A stretch of 17,089 nucleotides of DNA from Gamsiella multidivaricata (Eukaryota > Mortierellomycota > Mortierellomycetes > Mortierellales > Mortierellaceae), in contig NW_026251882.1 of NCBI RefSeq assembly GCF_025024155.1, forward strand, positions 1-17,089. Reading direction: 5' to 3'. The notes beneath the pieces were generated by a model that did not search any database, had not been told where the DNA came from, and worked only from the letters and a program-made list of their open reading frames with translations. Position numbers and translations under genes: made by a program. Positions 7,698 through 16,548 of the stretch are shown here, piece by piece. The number at the start of each line of letters is the position of its first letter. The stretch's first letter is position 1.

Positions 7698-8263
7698 TGC
7701 GAAGTATACTTGAACCAGGAGTCAATGAGAACAAGAGAGGGATCTTTAATATTAATCCACCGAGAACATTATATGTTACTCGGTGGCTTAAGTAAATTGA
7801 TAGGACTCGCTGGATCTAATTAAATACTCGCGGTGGCAGCATGTAATATGGCTATATGCCATTGTCTACGGTGCCATGTCCATATGTGTGTGACCTTCTT
7901 TTATTTTGTACGACGAAACTGAAAATAAAACACTGGATCCCGGGGGATCCGATCTGCTCTCTATCTTCTTTTTCGTCGCTCATCGGAACGCATCCATAGC
8001 GCACATCCACCCATTTTCCAATGAGCGACACTATCCAACACGACAACCATGAATCTATTAACGTATCGGCTCTTCTCGCCCGTCTGGCTGCCCTTGATGT
8101 GGCATATAGCCATATTACATGCTGCCACCGCGTGTATTTAATTAGATCCAGCGAGTCCTATCAATTTACTTAAGCCACCGAGTAACATATAATGTTCTCG
8201 GTGGATTAATATTAAAGATCTCTCTCTTGTTCTCATTGACTCCTGGTTCATATATACTTCGCA
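7698..8263. repeat. Pair of 164 bp inverted repeats around a retroelement fragment
   Basis: The left arm 7698-7861 and right arm 8100-8263 are inverted copies of identical length that differ at four positions. Each arm begins TG and ends CA and itself contains a strong stem (CCACCGAG...CTCGGTGG). The 238 bp between them is not part of the repeat. No target duplication matches at the outer ends (TACAC versus TTTTT) or around either arm singly. Possibilities are two oppositely oriented solo LTRs, a fold-back element that captured DNA, or a rearranged LTR pair. Confidence 0.8.
7862..8099 (+). pseudogene. Relic of LTR retroelement: LTR end, primer site, gag start
   Basis: A putative LTR 3' end (...AAAATAAAACA, to 7932) is followed after one base by TGGATCCCGGGGGATCCGA (7934-7952). 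That has the form of a tRNA-primed binding site: TGG complements the CCA tail, and the complement of the last nine bases reads TCGGATCCC, like the 3' side of a T-arm. An ATG at 8021 opens 26 codons (MSDTIQHDNHESINVSALLA and onward) resembling the start of a Gag protein; the frame runs into the right-hand inverted arm at 8099/8100. Note that the primer site is itself nearly palindromic, which weakens the tRNA reading. The tRNA species is not identified. Confidence 0.45.
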
Positions 8264-8441
8264 TTTTTTTCAATGAAGAAGTAGAGGATCTAAGACAGCA
8301 TCAGAAACATTCAGGAACCACATCAGAGACATTCAGGAACAACAGCTTTTTCCTCATTCAGAATCACATCGTCAGCATCTTCATTTCCAATCTTTTTATT
8401 TTCAGATCACAAGTATTTTTGAGAAAAATTTTCCGATCCCG
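8264..8441 (+). other. Leader of the outer retroelement with a direct repeat
   Basis: No gene is visible between the right inverted arm and the gag start. A 20 bp imperfect direct repeat, CATCAGAAACATTCAGGAAC at 8299-8318 and a copy with one mismatch at 8321-8340, repeats with a 22 bp period. No tRNA-type primer site is found after 8263, so the 5' LTR boundary of the outer element remains unplaced. Confidence 0.5.
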
Positions 8442-9387
8442 ATGGCGAAGATCAACATTCAGAAGAAGTAGCTGGCTGCAACTACCAAAACGCGCAACAA
8501 CAACAACAGCTCGAGTGCAACCTCCAACGACGTTGACGCCGCCATGATTACGCCTCTTCCAACCGTATCTGAGATTGCCGAAGATGCTTCCGTGGATCCA
8601 ACCCAGGAGAGTGCTGTAGAATCGCCTAGCTCTGATGGAGACCGTAGTCTTCCTTTGCGTAATAAAGCCGTTCCCGTCCTTACTTCAACTGAGTATGATG
8701 ATGATGATGCCGGAGACATGGACGTTGACGAGGATTGTATTCCTTCTCGTCTACCCTCGTTCAAGAAGAGGACCGCTATCAACGCTGATGAATCCGTCCC
8801 AGGTTATGATGCTTCGATCGATGAAAGCCTTACCGAAGAAGACACGGACAACGAAAGCGAACTAGAAATGGCCAGAAGCACGCTCGAAAACATGCGGCTG
8901 AATCTGAAGCGAATGGACAAGAACATTTTGCGACTCCAATCGCGCGCTGCCAGAGACTGTGGCATTCCCAATGCGCAGCTTACCCAAGAATTGTCAGACT
9001 TCAAAATGCAACGTAGCATCACGTTCGGCAGCTACGGCGAGCTCAAGCAAGCTTATGAAAACTTGGCCGAGTCCATGACGCCCCTAAAGCCCAGAATCGT
9101 GGCGAAAGAAAGCACCGTGTATGAGGCGAGCGATGACTACCAGTCCCTGCCCATCCGTCGAAACCAGAAGTCCTTCATTGGAGGATTGCCGATTAAGCTA
9201 CAGAGCAACTGGCCAAGGTACAACGGAAAGGCTGATGAAACCGCATACGAATTCTTTGACAAGTTCATTCGTCAAGTCCGTCCCATCCTAGGGGAAGAAA
9301 TATTCAGGCAATATGGTCATACATACCTGAGCCTACTGGTCAGCGATAACAACTTTCAAGACCAATTGCAAACCGCGTTCGACAAGC

Positions 9388-9798
9388 TGTCACGGATAGC
9401 ACCATAGCGTGTGGTGCAGAGTGACAGTTAAGCTGCGCACACAATTGCTCATATTGATTTGTGACTGCTTCTACGCGCTCACGCGCTTGCACGCGTACCT
9501 CTGCCACCGTATGCTCGATCAACATATGTTCAACGAAGTATCTTTATTGATATTGCCATTATCCGGCCCGCCTAGAACCATTGTACCAGATCCATACCTT
9601 TGTGCTATTCCTAGCAAATATACCTCGCGTCCCGTAGTAGCCATCCGAGTACCCTGACCAAGAATCCTAGAAACACATAAATAGAGCCATAGAATCCATA
9701 GCATATAACCTCAGTCTGCAATACATTTCTTCCTGACCTTGTCCACTGTCTGTCTCCTCCATAACACATATCCCACTCTTCCAAGTCTGTTCCTGACA
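9388..9798 (+). repeat. 5' LTR of chromovirus
   Basis: 411 bp, begins TGTCACGG and ends TCCTGACA. It contains ATAAATAG near 9677, a plausible TATA box, and the motif AGTCTGCAAT at 9713-9722 about 36 bp further on, where transcription (start of R) is inferred. The 82-codon open frame inside both LTRs is taken as chance. Confidence 0.97.
9677..9722 (+). promoter_or_regulatory. LTR core promoter and predicted self-primer (R start)
   Basis: ATAAATA at 9677-9683 and AGTCTGCAAT at 9713-9722. The latter is perfectly complementary to ATTGCAGACT at the LTR/internal junction (9798-9807). In Tf1-type elements the first ~11 bases of the mRNA fold back and prime reverse transcription at just such a site. 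The solo LTR at 15668-16036 has TATAAAT at 15914 and the same AGTCTGCAAT at 15948-15957 with the same spacing. Confidence 0.65.
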
Positions 9799-9807
9799 TT
9801 GCAGACT
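9798..9807 (+). other. Putative self-primed primer-binding site
   Basis: ATTGCAGACT spans the last base of the 5' LTR and the nine bases after it. It lacks the TGG expected of a tRNA-primed site but pairs over 10 bp with the predicted transcript 5' end in the same LTR. The leader to the gag ATG is only 22 bp. Confidence 0.65.
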
Positions 9808-9820
9808 CTCCAATCCAGTC

Positions 9821-11029
9821 ATGTCCGCCCAAGATGAATTTACCCAGCACCAGCAGCTTCTGCAGCAGCAGCAGGCGAATCTCCTTGGTGCCCTGCAGAA
9901 CCATGCGCAAGACCCGAACACCACTCCTGACGCATTTGTGAACCATCTCCGCGAACTCTTGTCCGTTATTGACGCCCGTACCAACTCCATTGCCAGCCAT
10001 CTCCAGCAAGCGAACCATCTGACGACCTTGTCCGAGGCCGTCAACGTTATCCAAGTCCAGAACCAAGACGCAATGCAGCAGCAGACCAACACGATCGCTG
10101 CCCTCCAGAATCTGGTCCAAGCCATCCTGGACCGGACCCCCGCGCCTACCGCCGCTGCCGCTTCTCTCCAGACAGCCGCTCGTCGTCCACACATCCCGCA
10201 CCCCTTCACGCCTGCGTTCAATGGTGATGCCAAAGTCCTTTCCTTCCGTGCTTTTAAAGCCAAGTTGTCCGGTGTCTTCCAGCGCTTCGGTCCTGCCTTT
10301 GAATCGGATGACCAGTGCGTGACTTTCGCCATGGGCTGTATGGCAGGACCTCCCCTCGAGCATTTTGCCCCGCTGTACAACCAAGACATCGAGGACGAAG
10401 AAGGACTCCTGAACGATTACGACGCCTTCATGACCGCTATCGAGGCCGCTTACGGTGATCGCCTGAGCATCCAGGAAGCCGAAGAGAAAATCCGTTTCCT
10501 TAAGCAACGAGGTACAATGCAAGAATACATCTCGGAGTTCTCCACTTTGCAAAGCCAGGTCCGCTGGAATCAGTCTGCTCTCGTGTCCCAATTCAAGTTT
10601 GGCCTTTCCGAGGGTGTGCGCACCCTGTTGCAAGGCCAATGGCATTCCCTGACCACCATGAGTACTGTGACTGAGGCTGCCACCACCGCGTATCTGAACT
10701 TGCGCCTGACCTCGGCTCGTCGCCCCCAACAGCCTTGGCGACCCCAGCCTCCTCGCAGCATCCCTCAGTCTACTCCGTCTCCACGTCCAGTCACCGTTGC
10801 TCGTCCAGGTCCAAACGACATGGAACTAGGAACCATGCGCGGCCCTCTTACCGCCGCTGAAAAAGATCGTCGCCGCAGAGAAGGCCTCTGCATGTACTGT
10901 GGCCAAGCGGGCCACTTTGCCAACAAGTGCCCCAACAAGCGCCCCTCCGGTCTGGGCCTCGCTGCAGTCCAAGAAGCCACGATCGAGTATGCTTTCGACA
11001 CCGACGTGTCGGAAAACTTCAGCGCCTAG
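9821..11029 (+). CDS. gag: Chromovirus Gag polyprotein
   Basis: Forms the particle and packages element RNA in the cytoplasm. 402 residues. The N-terminus is Gln-rich and predicted helical/coiled coil (residues 5-110, with HQQLLQQQQA). The capsid-like core begins near HPFTPAFNGDAKVLSFRAFK (about residue 127) and continues through RFLKQRGTMQEYISEFSTL, the usual retrotransposon gag pattern. A Pro/Arg-rich linker leads to one perfect zinc knuckle, CMYCGQAGHFANKC (C357, C360, H365, C370). The ATG lies 22 bp after the LTR. The stop TAG (11027-11029) sits within a stem-loop that probably belongs to a frameshift signal; pro continues in the -1 frame. The frame is open throughout, consistent with recent insertion. 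Confidence 0.93.
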   Translation: MSAQDEFTQHQQLLQQQQANLLGALQNHAQDPNTTPDAFVNHLRELLSVIDARTNSIASHLQQANHLTTLSEAVNVIQVQNQDAMQQQTNTIAALQNLVQAILDRTPAPTAAAASLQTAARRPHIPHPFTPAFNGDAKVLSFRAFKAKLSGVFQRFGPAFESDDQCVTFAMGCMAGPPLEHFAPLYNQDIEDEEGLLNDYDAFMTAIEAAYGDRLSIQEAEEKIRFLKQRGTMQEYISEFSTLQSQVRWNQSALVSQFKFGLSEGVRTLLQGQWHSLTTMSTVTEAATTAYLNLRLTSARRPQQPWRPQPPRSIPQSTPSPRPVTVARPGPNDMELGTMRGPLTAAEKDRRRREGLCMYCGQAGHFANKCPNKRPSGLGLAAVQEATIEYAFDTDVSENFSA

Positions 11030-11057
11030 GGCAGCTGGAGGACTGTTCCCTAGGTGC
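11011..11057 (+). promoter_or_regulatory. Candidate programmed -1 frameshift signal at gag/pro junction
   Basis: GGAAAAC at 11011-11017 is read by gag as G GAA AAC; slipping back one base puts AAA in the A site and enters the protease frame. Four bases later a stem begins: 11022-11031 (GCGCCTAGGG) pairs with 11048-11057 (CCCTAGGTGC) over 10 bp including one G-U pair, around a 16-base loop. The gag stop TAG lies within the 5' arm. The heptamer is not fully canonical, as its P-site half is GGA rather than three identical bases. Confidence 0.5.
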
Positions 11058-14000
11058 CATCCATGCCACCTCCACTGTTCCTGCCCATGCCCGTATCTGC
11101 CTTATGTTGCCTGCCACCCTGTATCTGACCCAAGGACCCTTAAAAAACATCCAAGTATTAATCGACTCCGGCGCCGCCCGCTCCTTCATCGATCGAAAAT
11201 TCCTCCTGAACCACTGTATCCCTGTGCGTAACCTCCCCCGACCCATGAACCTGACCATGGGGGACGGCTCTTTGAGCACCGCTGGACCTGTCTTGCATGA
11301 AGCCTCTGTATGCCTGACCCTCGCTGAGAAGCACCATGAACAGATCCTGCTAAAAGTCACCAAGCTCGGCCAGTACCCTATCATCCTCGGGATGGACTGG
11401 CTCGCCACGCATAACCCTAGTATTGACTGGGAAAAGCATATAGTTACTTTCCATTCAAACCATTGTAATACAGTTTGTGTACACCATGAACCCTTGTCCG
11501 ACGCTCTTACCTCTTGCTCTGTCCTTGAACCTGCCCTTGAACCCACGTTGGAGGAATATCGCCTCTGTCAACTCGCCCTTGCCACCATTACACACCTTTC
11601 CACTCCTCGCTCCAGTTTAGAACAACCGTCGCTCCTTTTTAGCGAGTCCGTCCCTGTACACCTCTCAACCATGTCCCTCTGTGCTTCTCCTGTTCCACTA
11701 CCCAGCCTATCCTTGAACAACATTGACCCAACCAATCCTCCAGTCGAGATCCCTGACGCTTACCGTGACTTTGCCCGGCTCTTCGAAGATCGAGAGCTCG
11801 GCACCTTGCCTCCACATCGCTCCTTCGACCATGCCATAACTCTCGAACCTGACGCCAGGTGCCATTCGGTCCACTATACACCTTGTCTCAGAAAGAACTC
11901 GAATCCTTGAAGGAGTACATCGAAGAGAACCTTGCCAAAGGGTTCATCCGCCGTTCCGAGTCCCCTGCTGGCGCTCCAGTTCTGTTTGTACCAAAGAAAG
12001 ATGGATCCTTACGCCTCTGTGTCGACTACCGTGCCTTAAACAAGGTCACCATCAAGAACCGTTGCCCACTGCCATTGATAACCGAGACCTTGGACCAGTT
12101 GCGTCGCGCTCGAATCTTCACCAAGCTGGACCTCAAAGGCGCGTACAACCTTGTGCGTGTGGCCAAGGGCGACGAATGGAAAACAGCCTTCCGCACCCGC
12201 TACGGCCATTTCGAATATTTGGTCATGCCATTCGGGTTGACCAACGCTCCGGCCACCTTCCAAGCATTCCTGAACGATGTCCTGCGCGAGCATCTCGACA
12301 ATTTCGTCGTCATCTACTTGGATGATATCCTGATTTACTCCGCTGATGAGCAAGACCATGTCCAGCATGTACGACAGGTCCTTGCCAAGTTGAGCGCCGC
12401 CGACCTCCAAGTCAAACTCGAAAAATGTGTCTTCCACGCCCGTGAAGTCGAGTTCTTAGGCTACGTGATTTCGCCCGACGGCATCGCCATGGACCCTTCA
12501 AAGGTTAAGGCCATCCTAGAGTGGCCTACCCCTGCCTCTGTCCGTGATATACAGGTCTTCCTCGGCTTTGCTAATTTCTATCGCCGATTCGTCAAAGACT
12601 TCTCCAAGGTCGTCGCCCCTATCACCCGTTTGCTCAAGAAGGACGTTCTGTTTGCCTGGGATGATGCCGCCCATCGCGCTTTCACGGCCCTCCGTGAGGC
12701 CTTCACGCAGGAGCCGGCTTTGGCGCATTTTAACCCTGAGCTGCCTTGTGTCCTTGAACCTGATGCTTCCAAAACGGCCCTCGGTGCTGTCTGTAGCCAA
12801 CCTGACGACAAAGGTGTGCTGCATCCTCTTGGCTTCTACTCCCGCTCGCTCACTGCCCCCGAGCGCAATTATCACGTCCACGACACCGAGTTGCTGGCCG
12901 CTATCGAAGGCCTTGAGCATTGGCGACACTTCTTTGCGTACTCCACGTTTCCTGCCACTATTCTGACCGACCACAAGAACCTGGAACACTTCTCCGAGAA
13001 AAGACCGCTCAGTGAGCGCCAGATCCGGTACGCCGAACGCCTGTCGAAATTCAAAACTCAGTTGGTGTATCGCCCTGGCGTACTTAACGGTGCTGCCGAT
13101 GCTTTGTCGCGCGTACACTCCCCTGAGGGGGGGGAAGGCCCTGTCACGTCGAACGAAATGACCTTGCTCCCGAAGCCTGTCGATATCAATACGGTCCCGT
13201 TCTTGGCGTTAACAGCAGCGCTTCGACTAGATCCCCAAGATGAGATCTCCTGTCGAATCAAAGACGCATATCCCGATGATGAGATCACTCGCGGACTCCT
13301 TGCTGACCTTGCCAAGGACCCAAAGTCTCAGCCTGACTACGCCATTGAGGATAGCCTCCTGTTTTACAAAGGCCTAATTTATGTCCCCGACGCCGATGAC
13401 ATTCACCGAGATATCCTGGTCCATTGCCATGACGACCCCACCGCAGGCCACTTTGGCCTCCTGAAGACATTCGAGCTCGTGAATCGAACCTATCACTGGC
13501 CAGGCCTTCGCCAATATGTGAAACGTTTTGTCAGTACCTGCGATACGTGCCAGAGGAACAAGTCTGTCCATCACAAGCCTTATGGCCTCCTTCAGTCCTT
13601 ACCTATACCAGAGAGCCCTTGGTCCTCAATCTCCATGGACTTCATCACGCAGTTGCCTGCGTCCCATGGATTCACGTCCATCATAGTCTTCGTGGACAGG
13701 TTAACCAAGATGGCCCACTTCGTTGCTACGCATGACGAGGTCGATGCTGCCGGCACAGTGAGCCTGTTCCTAGACACAGTCGTCCGTGCCCACGGTCTCC
13801 CCGACGATATTGTCTCCGACCGTGGCACCACATTCACCGCCCAGTTTACTCGTTCGCTTATGGAAGCCCTAAAGGTCAAACAGAATTTGTCAACGGCTTT
13901 TCATCCACAGACTGATGGCCAAACCGAACGAACCAATGCAACGCTTGAGCAATACCTTCGTTGCTTCTTGAACTATCAGCAAGACGACTGGTCCAGACTC

Positions 14001-14717
14001 CTGCCCTTAGCCGAGTTCACGTACAACAATACCGTTCACTCCTCGACGAACCAGACTCCGTTCATGGCCTTGTATGGATACCACCCTCGGTTCAGCATCC
14101 ACATCCCACGCGTGTCCCGCCACTCACCTGCCGCCTCTGCCCGAATCATGCTGTTGAAGGGACTGCAGGATGACTTGAAGTTCCATATCGGCGCTGCGCA
14201 AGAAGCCCAGGCTCGCTACTTCAATCAGCATGTCCAAGCGCCCCCCGACTTTGCACCTGGTGATAAAGTCTGGCTCTTGAGGCGACACATCAAGACCACG
14301 CGCCCTTCCGACAAGCTTGACTACCGCAAGCTGGGGCCATACGAGATCCTCGAACGCGTAGGGACTCGTGCTTTCCGACTCCGGCTCCCTGTCTCCATGG
14401 CACGAATACATCCTGTGTTCCATGTGTCTCTCCTAGAGCCTCATCAGGCTAATGAGATTCCGAACCGTAGCGCACCGCCTGCCCCACCTGTCGAAGTCGA
14501 AGGTCAGATCGAGTACGAGGTCGAAGTCATCTTGGATTCACGAATGCGCAACCGCAAGTTACAGTACCTGGTCGATTGGAAAGACTTTCCTCCAGATGAG
14601 AGATCTTGGGAACCCGCTGCAAATGTCTCACACTGCCCAGAGCTCATTGCTGAGTTCCATCGCCAGTACCCAGCAAAGCCCGGTCCAGTTTCTGTCGCTC
14701 CTGGAAGTCGCTCCTAA
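11030..14717 (+). pseudogene. pol: Chromovirus Pol polyprotein, one frameshift between PR and RT
   Basis: Protease, reverse transcriptase, RNase H and integrase in one polyprotein. The protease part is open in the -1 frame relative to gag up to TGA 11908-11910: active-site block VLIDSGAARSFIDRKF (catalytic Asp at 11164) and ILGMDWLATHNP. The RT part is open from 11859 in another frame to TAA 14715-14717. [16 protein letters not shown], then YLDDILIYS with the catalytic Asp pair at residues 155-156 counted from 11859. RNase H from about residue 295 ([13 protein letters not shown]). Integrase: HHCC zinc domain about 520-562; core Asp in SMDF near 592, Asp in VSDRGTTF, Glu in QTERTN with 35 residues between the last two; GPYE block near 826. 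Chromodomain about 885-940 ([11 protein letters not shown]...YLVDWKDFP). The frames meet at 11851-11864, where one missing A restores a Lys codon and the family reading. If that is a base-calling error, Pol is intact. Confidence 0.9.
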
Positions 14718-14727
14718 GAGAGGGGAT
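14716..14727 (+). other. Polypurine tract
   Basis: AAGAGAGGGGAT directly abuts the TG of the 3' LTR and overlaps the pol stop codon. Purine-rich sequence at this place primes plus-strand DNA synthesis in LTR retroelements. Confidence 0.8.
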
Positions 14728-15138
14728 TGTCACGGATAGCACCATAGCGTGTGGTGCAGAGTGACAGTTGAGCTGCGCACACAATTGCTCATATTGATTT
14801 GTGACTGCTTCTACGCGCTCACGCGCTTGCACGCGTACCTCTGCCACCGTATGCTCGATCAACATATGTTCAACGAAGTATCTTTATTGATATTGCCATT
14901 ATCCGGCCCGCCTAGAACCATTGTACCAGATCCATACCTTTGTGCTATTCCTAGCAAATATACCTCGCGTCCCGTAGTAGCCATCCGAGTACCCTGACCA
15001 AGAATCCTAGAAACACATAAATAGAGCCATAGAATCCATAGCATATAACCTCAGTCTGCAATACATTTCTTCCTGACCTTGTCCACTGTCTGTCTCCTCC
15101 ATAACACATATCCCACTCTTCCAAGTCTGTTCCTGACA
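14728..15138 (+). repeat. 3' LTR of chromovirus
   Basis: 411 bp copy of 9388-9798 with a single difference (G at 14770 instead of A at 9430). It is followed by the target duplication CAAGC at 15139-15143 and then by the continuation of the outer gag. Confidence 0.97.
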
Positions 15139-15667
15139 CAAGCTCGAAGGAAATGTCATCACTCGAGACATCATGGAGCGAACATTCCTGGACGTCTGTC
15201 TCACGAAAGAACAGCGAGAAAAGAGCGTGGCCAAGGTCACCAAAATCGGCCGTCACAAAGGAGAATCCTACCGCTTATTTGCCACTCGAATTGCGCGCAT
15301 CGTGAAACAGTATCGCATCCAAGAGGATAACGGTGTCATCTTGACCCTACTCAGACAAGCCATCCCAGCCAAGGATATGACCAATGTCAACCTGCATTAC
15401 CTCTACACTAATCAAGGTACCACTCGCGATACGCCTGAGACGATCGATGATTTTTGCACCGCCCTTGGCAAGATCGTTGGACCCGATGATGCTAGAGATA
15501 ATTTTGAGCTCCCAAGCAGCTCCCTCCGTGATCAAGGAGACGTCAAAGCACAAAGCCGTAATGGCAGAAACAGCAAGGAGAAAGCTGGCAGCATATCTTA
15601 CTGTAACAAGTGCAAGGACTACAGACACCACTCCAGTGAGGAGCACATCGAGTGCGAGCACTGTGGA

Positions 15668-16036
15668 TGTCACGAACCGCGCCATAGTTCGTAGTGAAGG
15701 TGCAAGTGAGAGAGCAAAAAAGAGATCTTGTTTACGTTTGATCTTTTGCTCTGTCGCGTCTCAGGGCAGATTAAGGTTTGCTCGCAGCCACATCGCCTTC
15801 GTGATTGATAACGACGCCATACTCTCGCACCCGGCATCACCTTGCATCTCTATTAGCCATCCCGGTCTCCTCTAACGCCATTCGGCTTAATAATCCATGT
15901 CTTGTAAAATAGGTATAAATACCCAGTAGCTTTATTATAGAATCCTCAGTCTGCAATAAAACACTTACCTTGCCTCTTCCAGTTCTCCTACCTCTTGTCT
16001 CCATATCCTTCACCACTTACCTGTCTGTCCTTGACA
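15668..16036 (+). mobile_element. 369 bp solo LTR of a related chromovirus family
   Basis: The unit begins TGTCACGAACC and ends CCTTGACA, resembling the ends of the 411 bp LTR, and is flanked by the 5 bp duplication GTGGA (15663-15667 and 16037-16041). Internally it has TATAAAT at 15914 and CCTCAGTCTGCAATA at 15944-15958, identical in sequence and relative position to the 411 bp LTR, while the rest is diverged. It interrupts the zinc-knuckle codons of the outer gag. It is probably the remnant of a full element removed by LTR-LTR recombination. Confidence 0.92.
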
Positions 16037-16548
16037 GTGGACGAGCTGGTCACCAGAAGCATACCTGTCGCAAGCTCGACAACCAGCGTGGTCCTTCCCG
16101 TAATAATGGTCGCAGTGACCGCGGTCGAGACAGCTACAGTCGGTACAACAGTCATGACAACAATCGTGACCACAGCGTTCGTGACAGCAGTAACCGAAAT
16201 AATAACGGTCGTCGCCATCCCTACAATCGGGACGGCTACCGCCCGCGCAATGATCGCAGCCCTCACGGTGACAAAGGTGTGTATCATGCCACCCGCACTC
16301 CAAATGCAAACGAAAATATGAGATACATCTCACTGAACGAATTATCATCTTCCTGCTCTTCAAAGACAAATAGCTCGGAGCAAGACCAGTACCAGCGAAT
16401 AGCTGACGATGAATTTGTGAACATCGCGCACTTGACAGACTCAGTGCTATCAGAAGATAAAGATAATAAAATTGAGCAATTCGATATAAATCTCGAGAGC
16501 ATGACCCTAGAAAATTCATCACTCAACGACTTTGAAACCATTGCATAA

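Larger units (their letters stand above)
9388..15138 (+). mobile_element. Full-length Ty3/Gypsy chromovirus LTR retrotransposon
   Basis: A 5751 bp element with two 411 bp LTRs, gag, protease, reverse transcriptase, RNase H, integrase and a C-terminal chromodomain, the domain order of Ty3/Gypsy chromoviruses. It is flanked by the 5 bp target duplication CAAGC (9383-9387 and 15139-15143) and lies inside the gag of an older element. The LTRs differ at one position (9430 A versus 14770 G), so the insertion is recent. gag and pro overlap in -1 register; pro and RT are separated by an apparent single-base loss, so this copy is probably not autonomous. Confidence 0.96.
8442..16548 (+). pseudogene. 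Outer Ty3/Gypsy-type gag, split by two insertions
   Basis: Nucleocapsid/capsid polyprotein of an old LTR retrotransposon. Three pieces, 8442-9387, 15144-15667 and 16042-16548, join in one frame (659 codons) once the full-length chromovirus, the solo LTR and one copy of each target duplication are ignored. ATG 8442 is followed by Lys-rich then Asn/Ser-rich coding sequence but has a TAG as codon 10 (8469-8471); the next in-frame ATG is 8544. Piece 1 has an acidic, Asp/Glu-rich N-terminus, a helical stretch, and a capsid-like WPRYNGKADETAYEFFDKF block. Piece 2 continues the capsid and ends in a Cys/His cluster; the CX2CX4HX4C knuckle is cut by the solo LTR after its second Cys-Gly. Piece 3 is Arg/Asp/Asn-rich, typical of RNA-binding Gag tails, then acidic. 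Stop TAA is 16546-16548. Confidence 0.85.

Noticed and set aside
7934..7952. GGATCC/CCCGGG-rich string as a cloning-vector remnant
   Set aside because: The flanks are continuous with retroelement-like sequence (LTR end, leader, gag start) and no vector sequence is recognisable; kept as a possible primer site instead.
7852..8046. 64-codon minus-strand frame between the inverted arms
   Set aside because: It crosses the putative LTR end, primer site and leader in antisense and shows no family motif.
9409..9657. 82-codon open frame repeated in both LTRs (9409-9657 and 14749-14997)
   Set aside because: It is repeated only because the LTRs are identical; no protein family features, and LTRs of this kind do not carry genes.
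9611..10729. 372-codon open frame on the minus strand across the 5' LTR and gag
   Set aside because: It lies antisense to a clear gag gene with zinc knuckle; the composition (Gly/Leu/Arg-rich) is what a GC-rich coding region gives in its reverse frame.
12516..13118. 200-codon minus-strand frame inside pol
   Set aside because: Antisense shadow of the RT/RNase H coding region.
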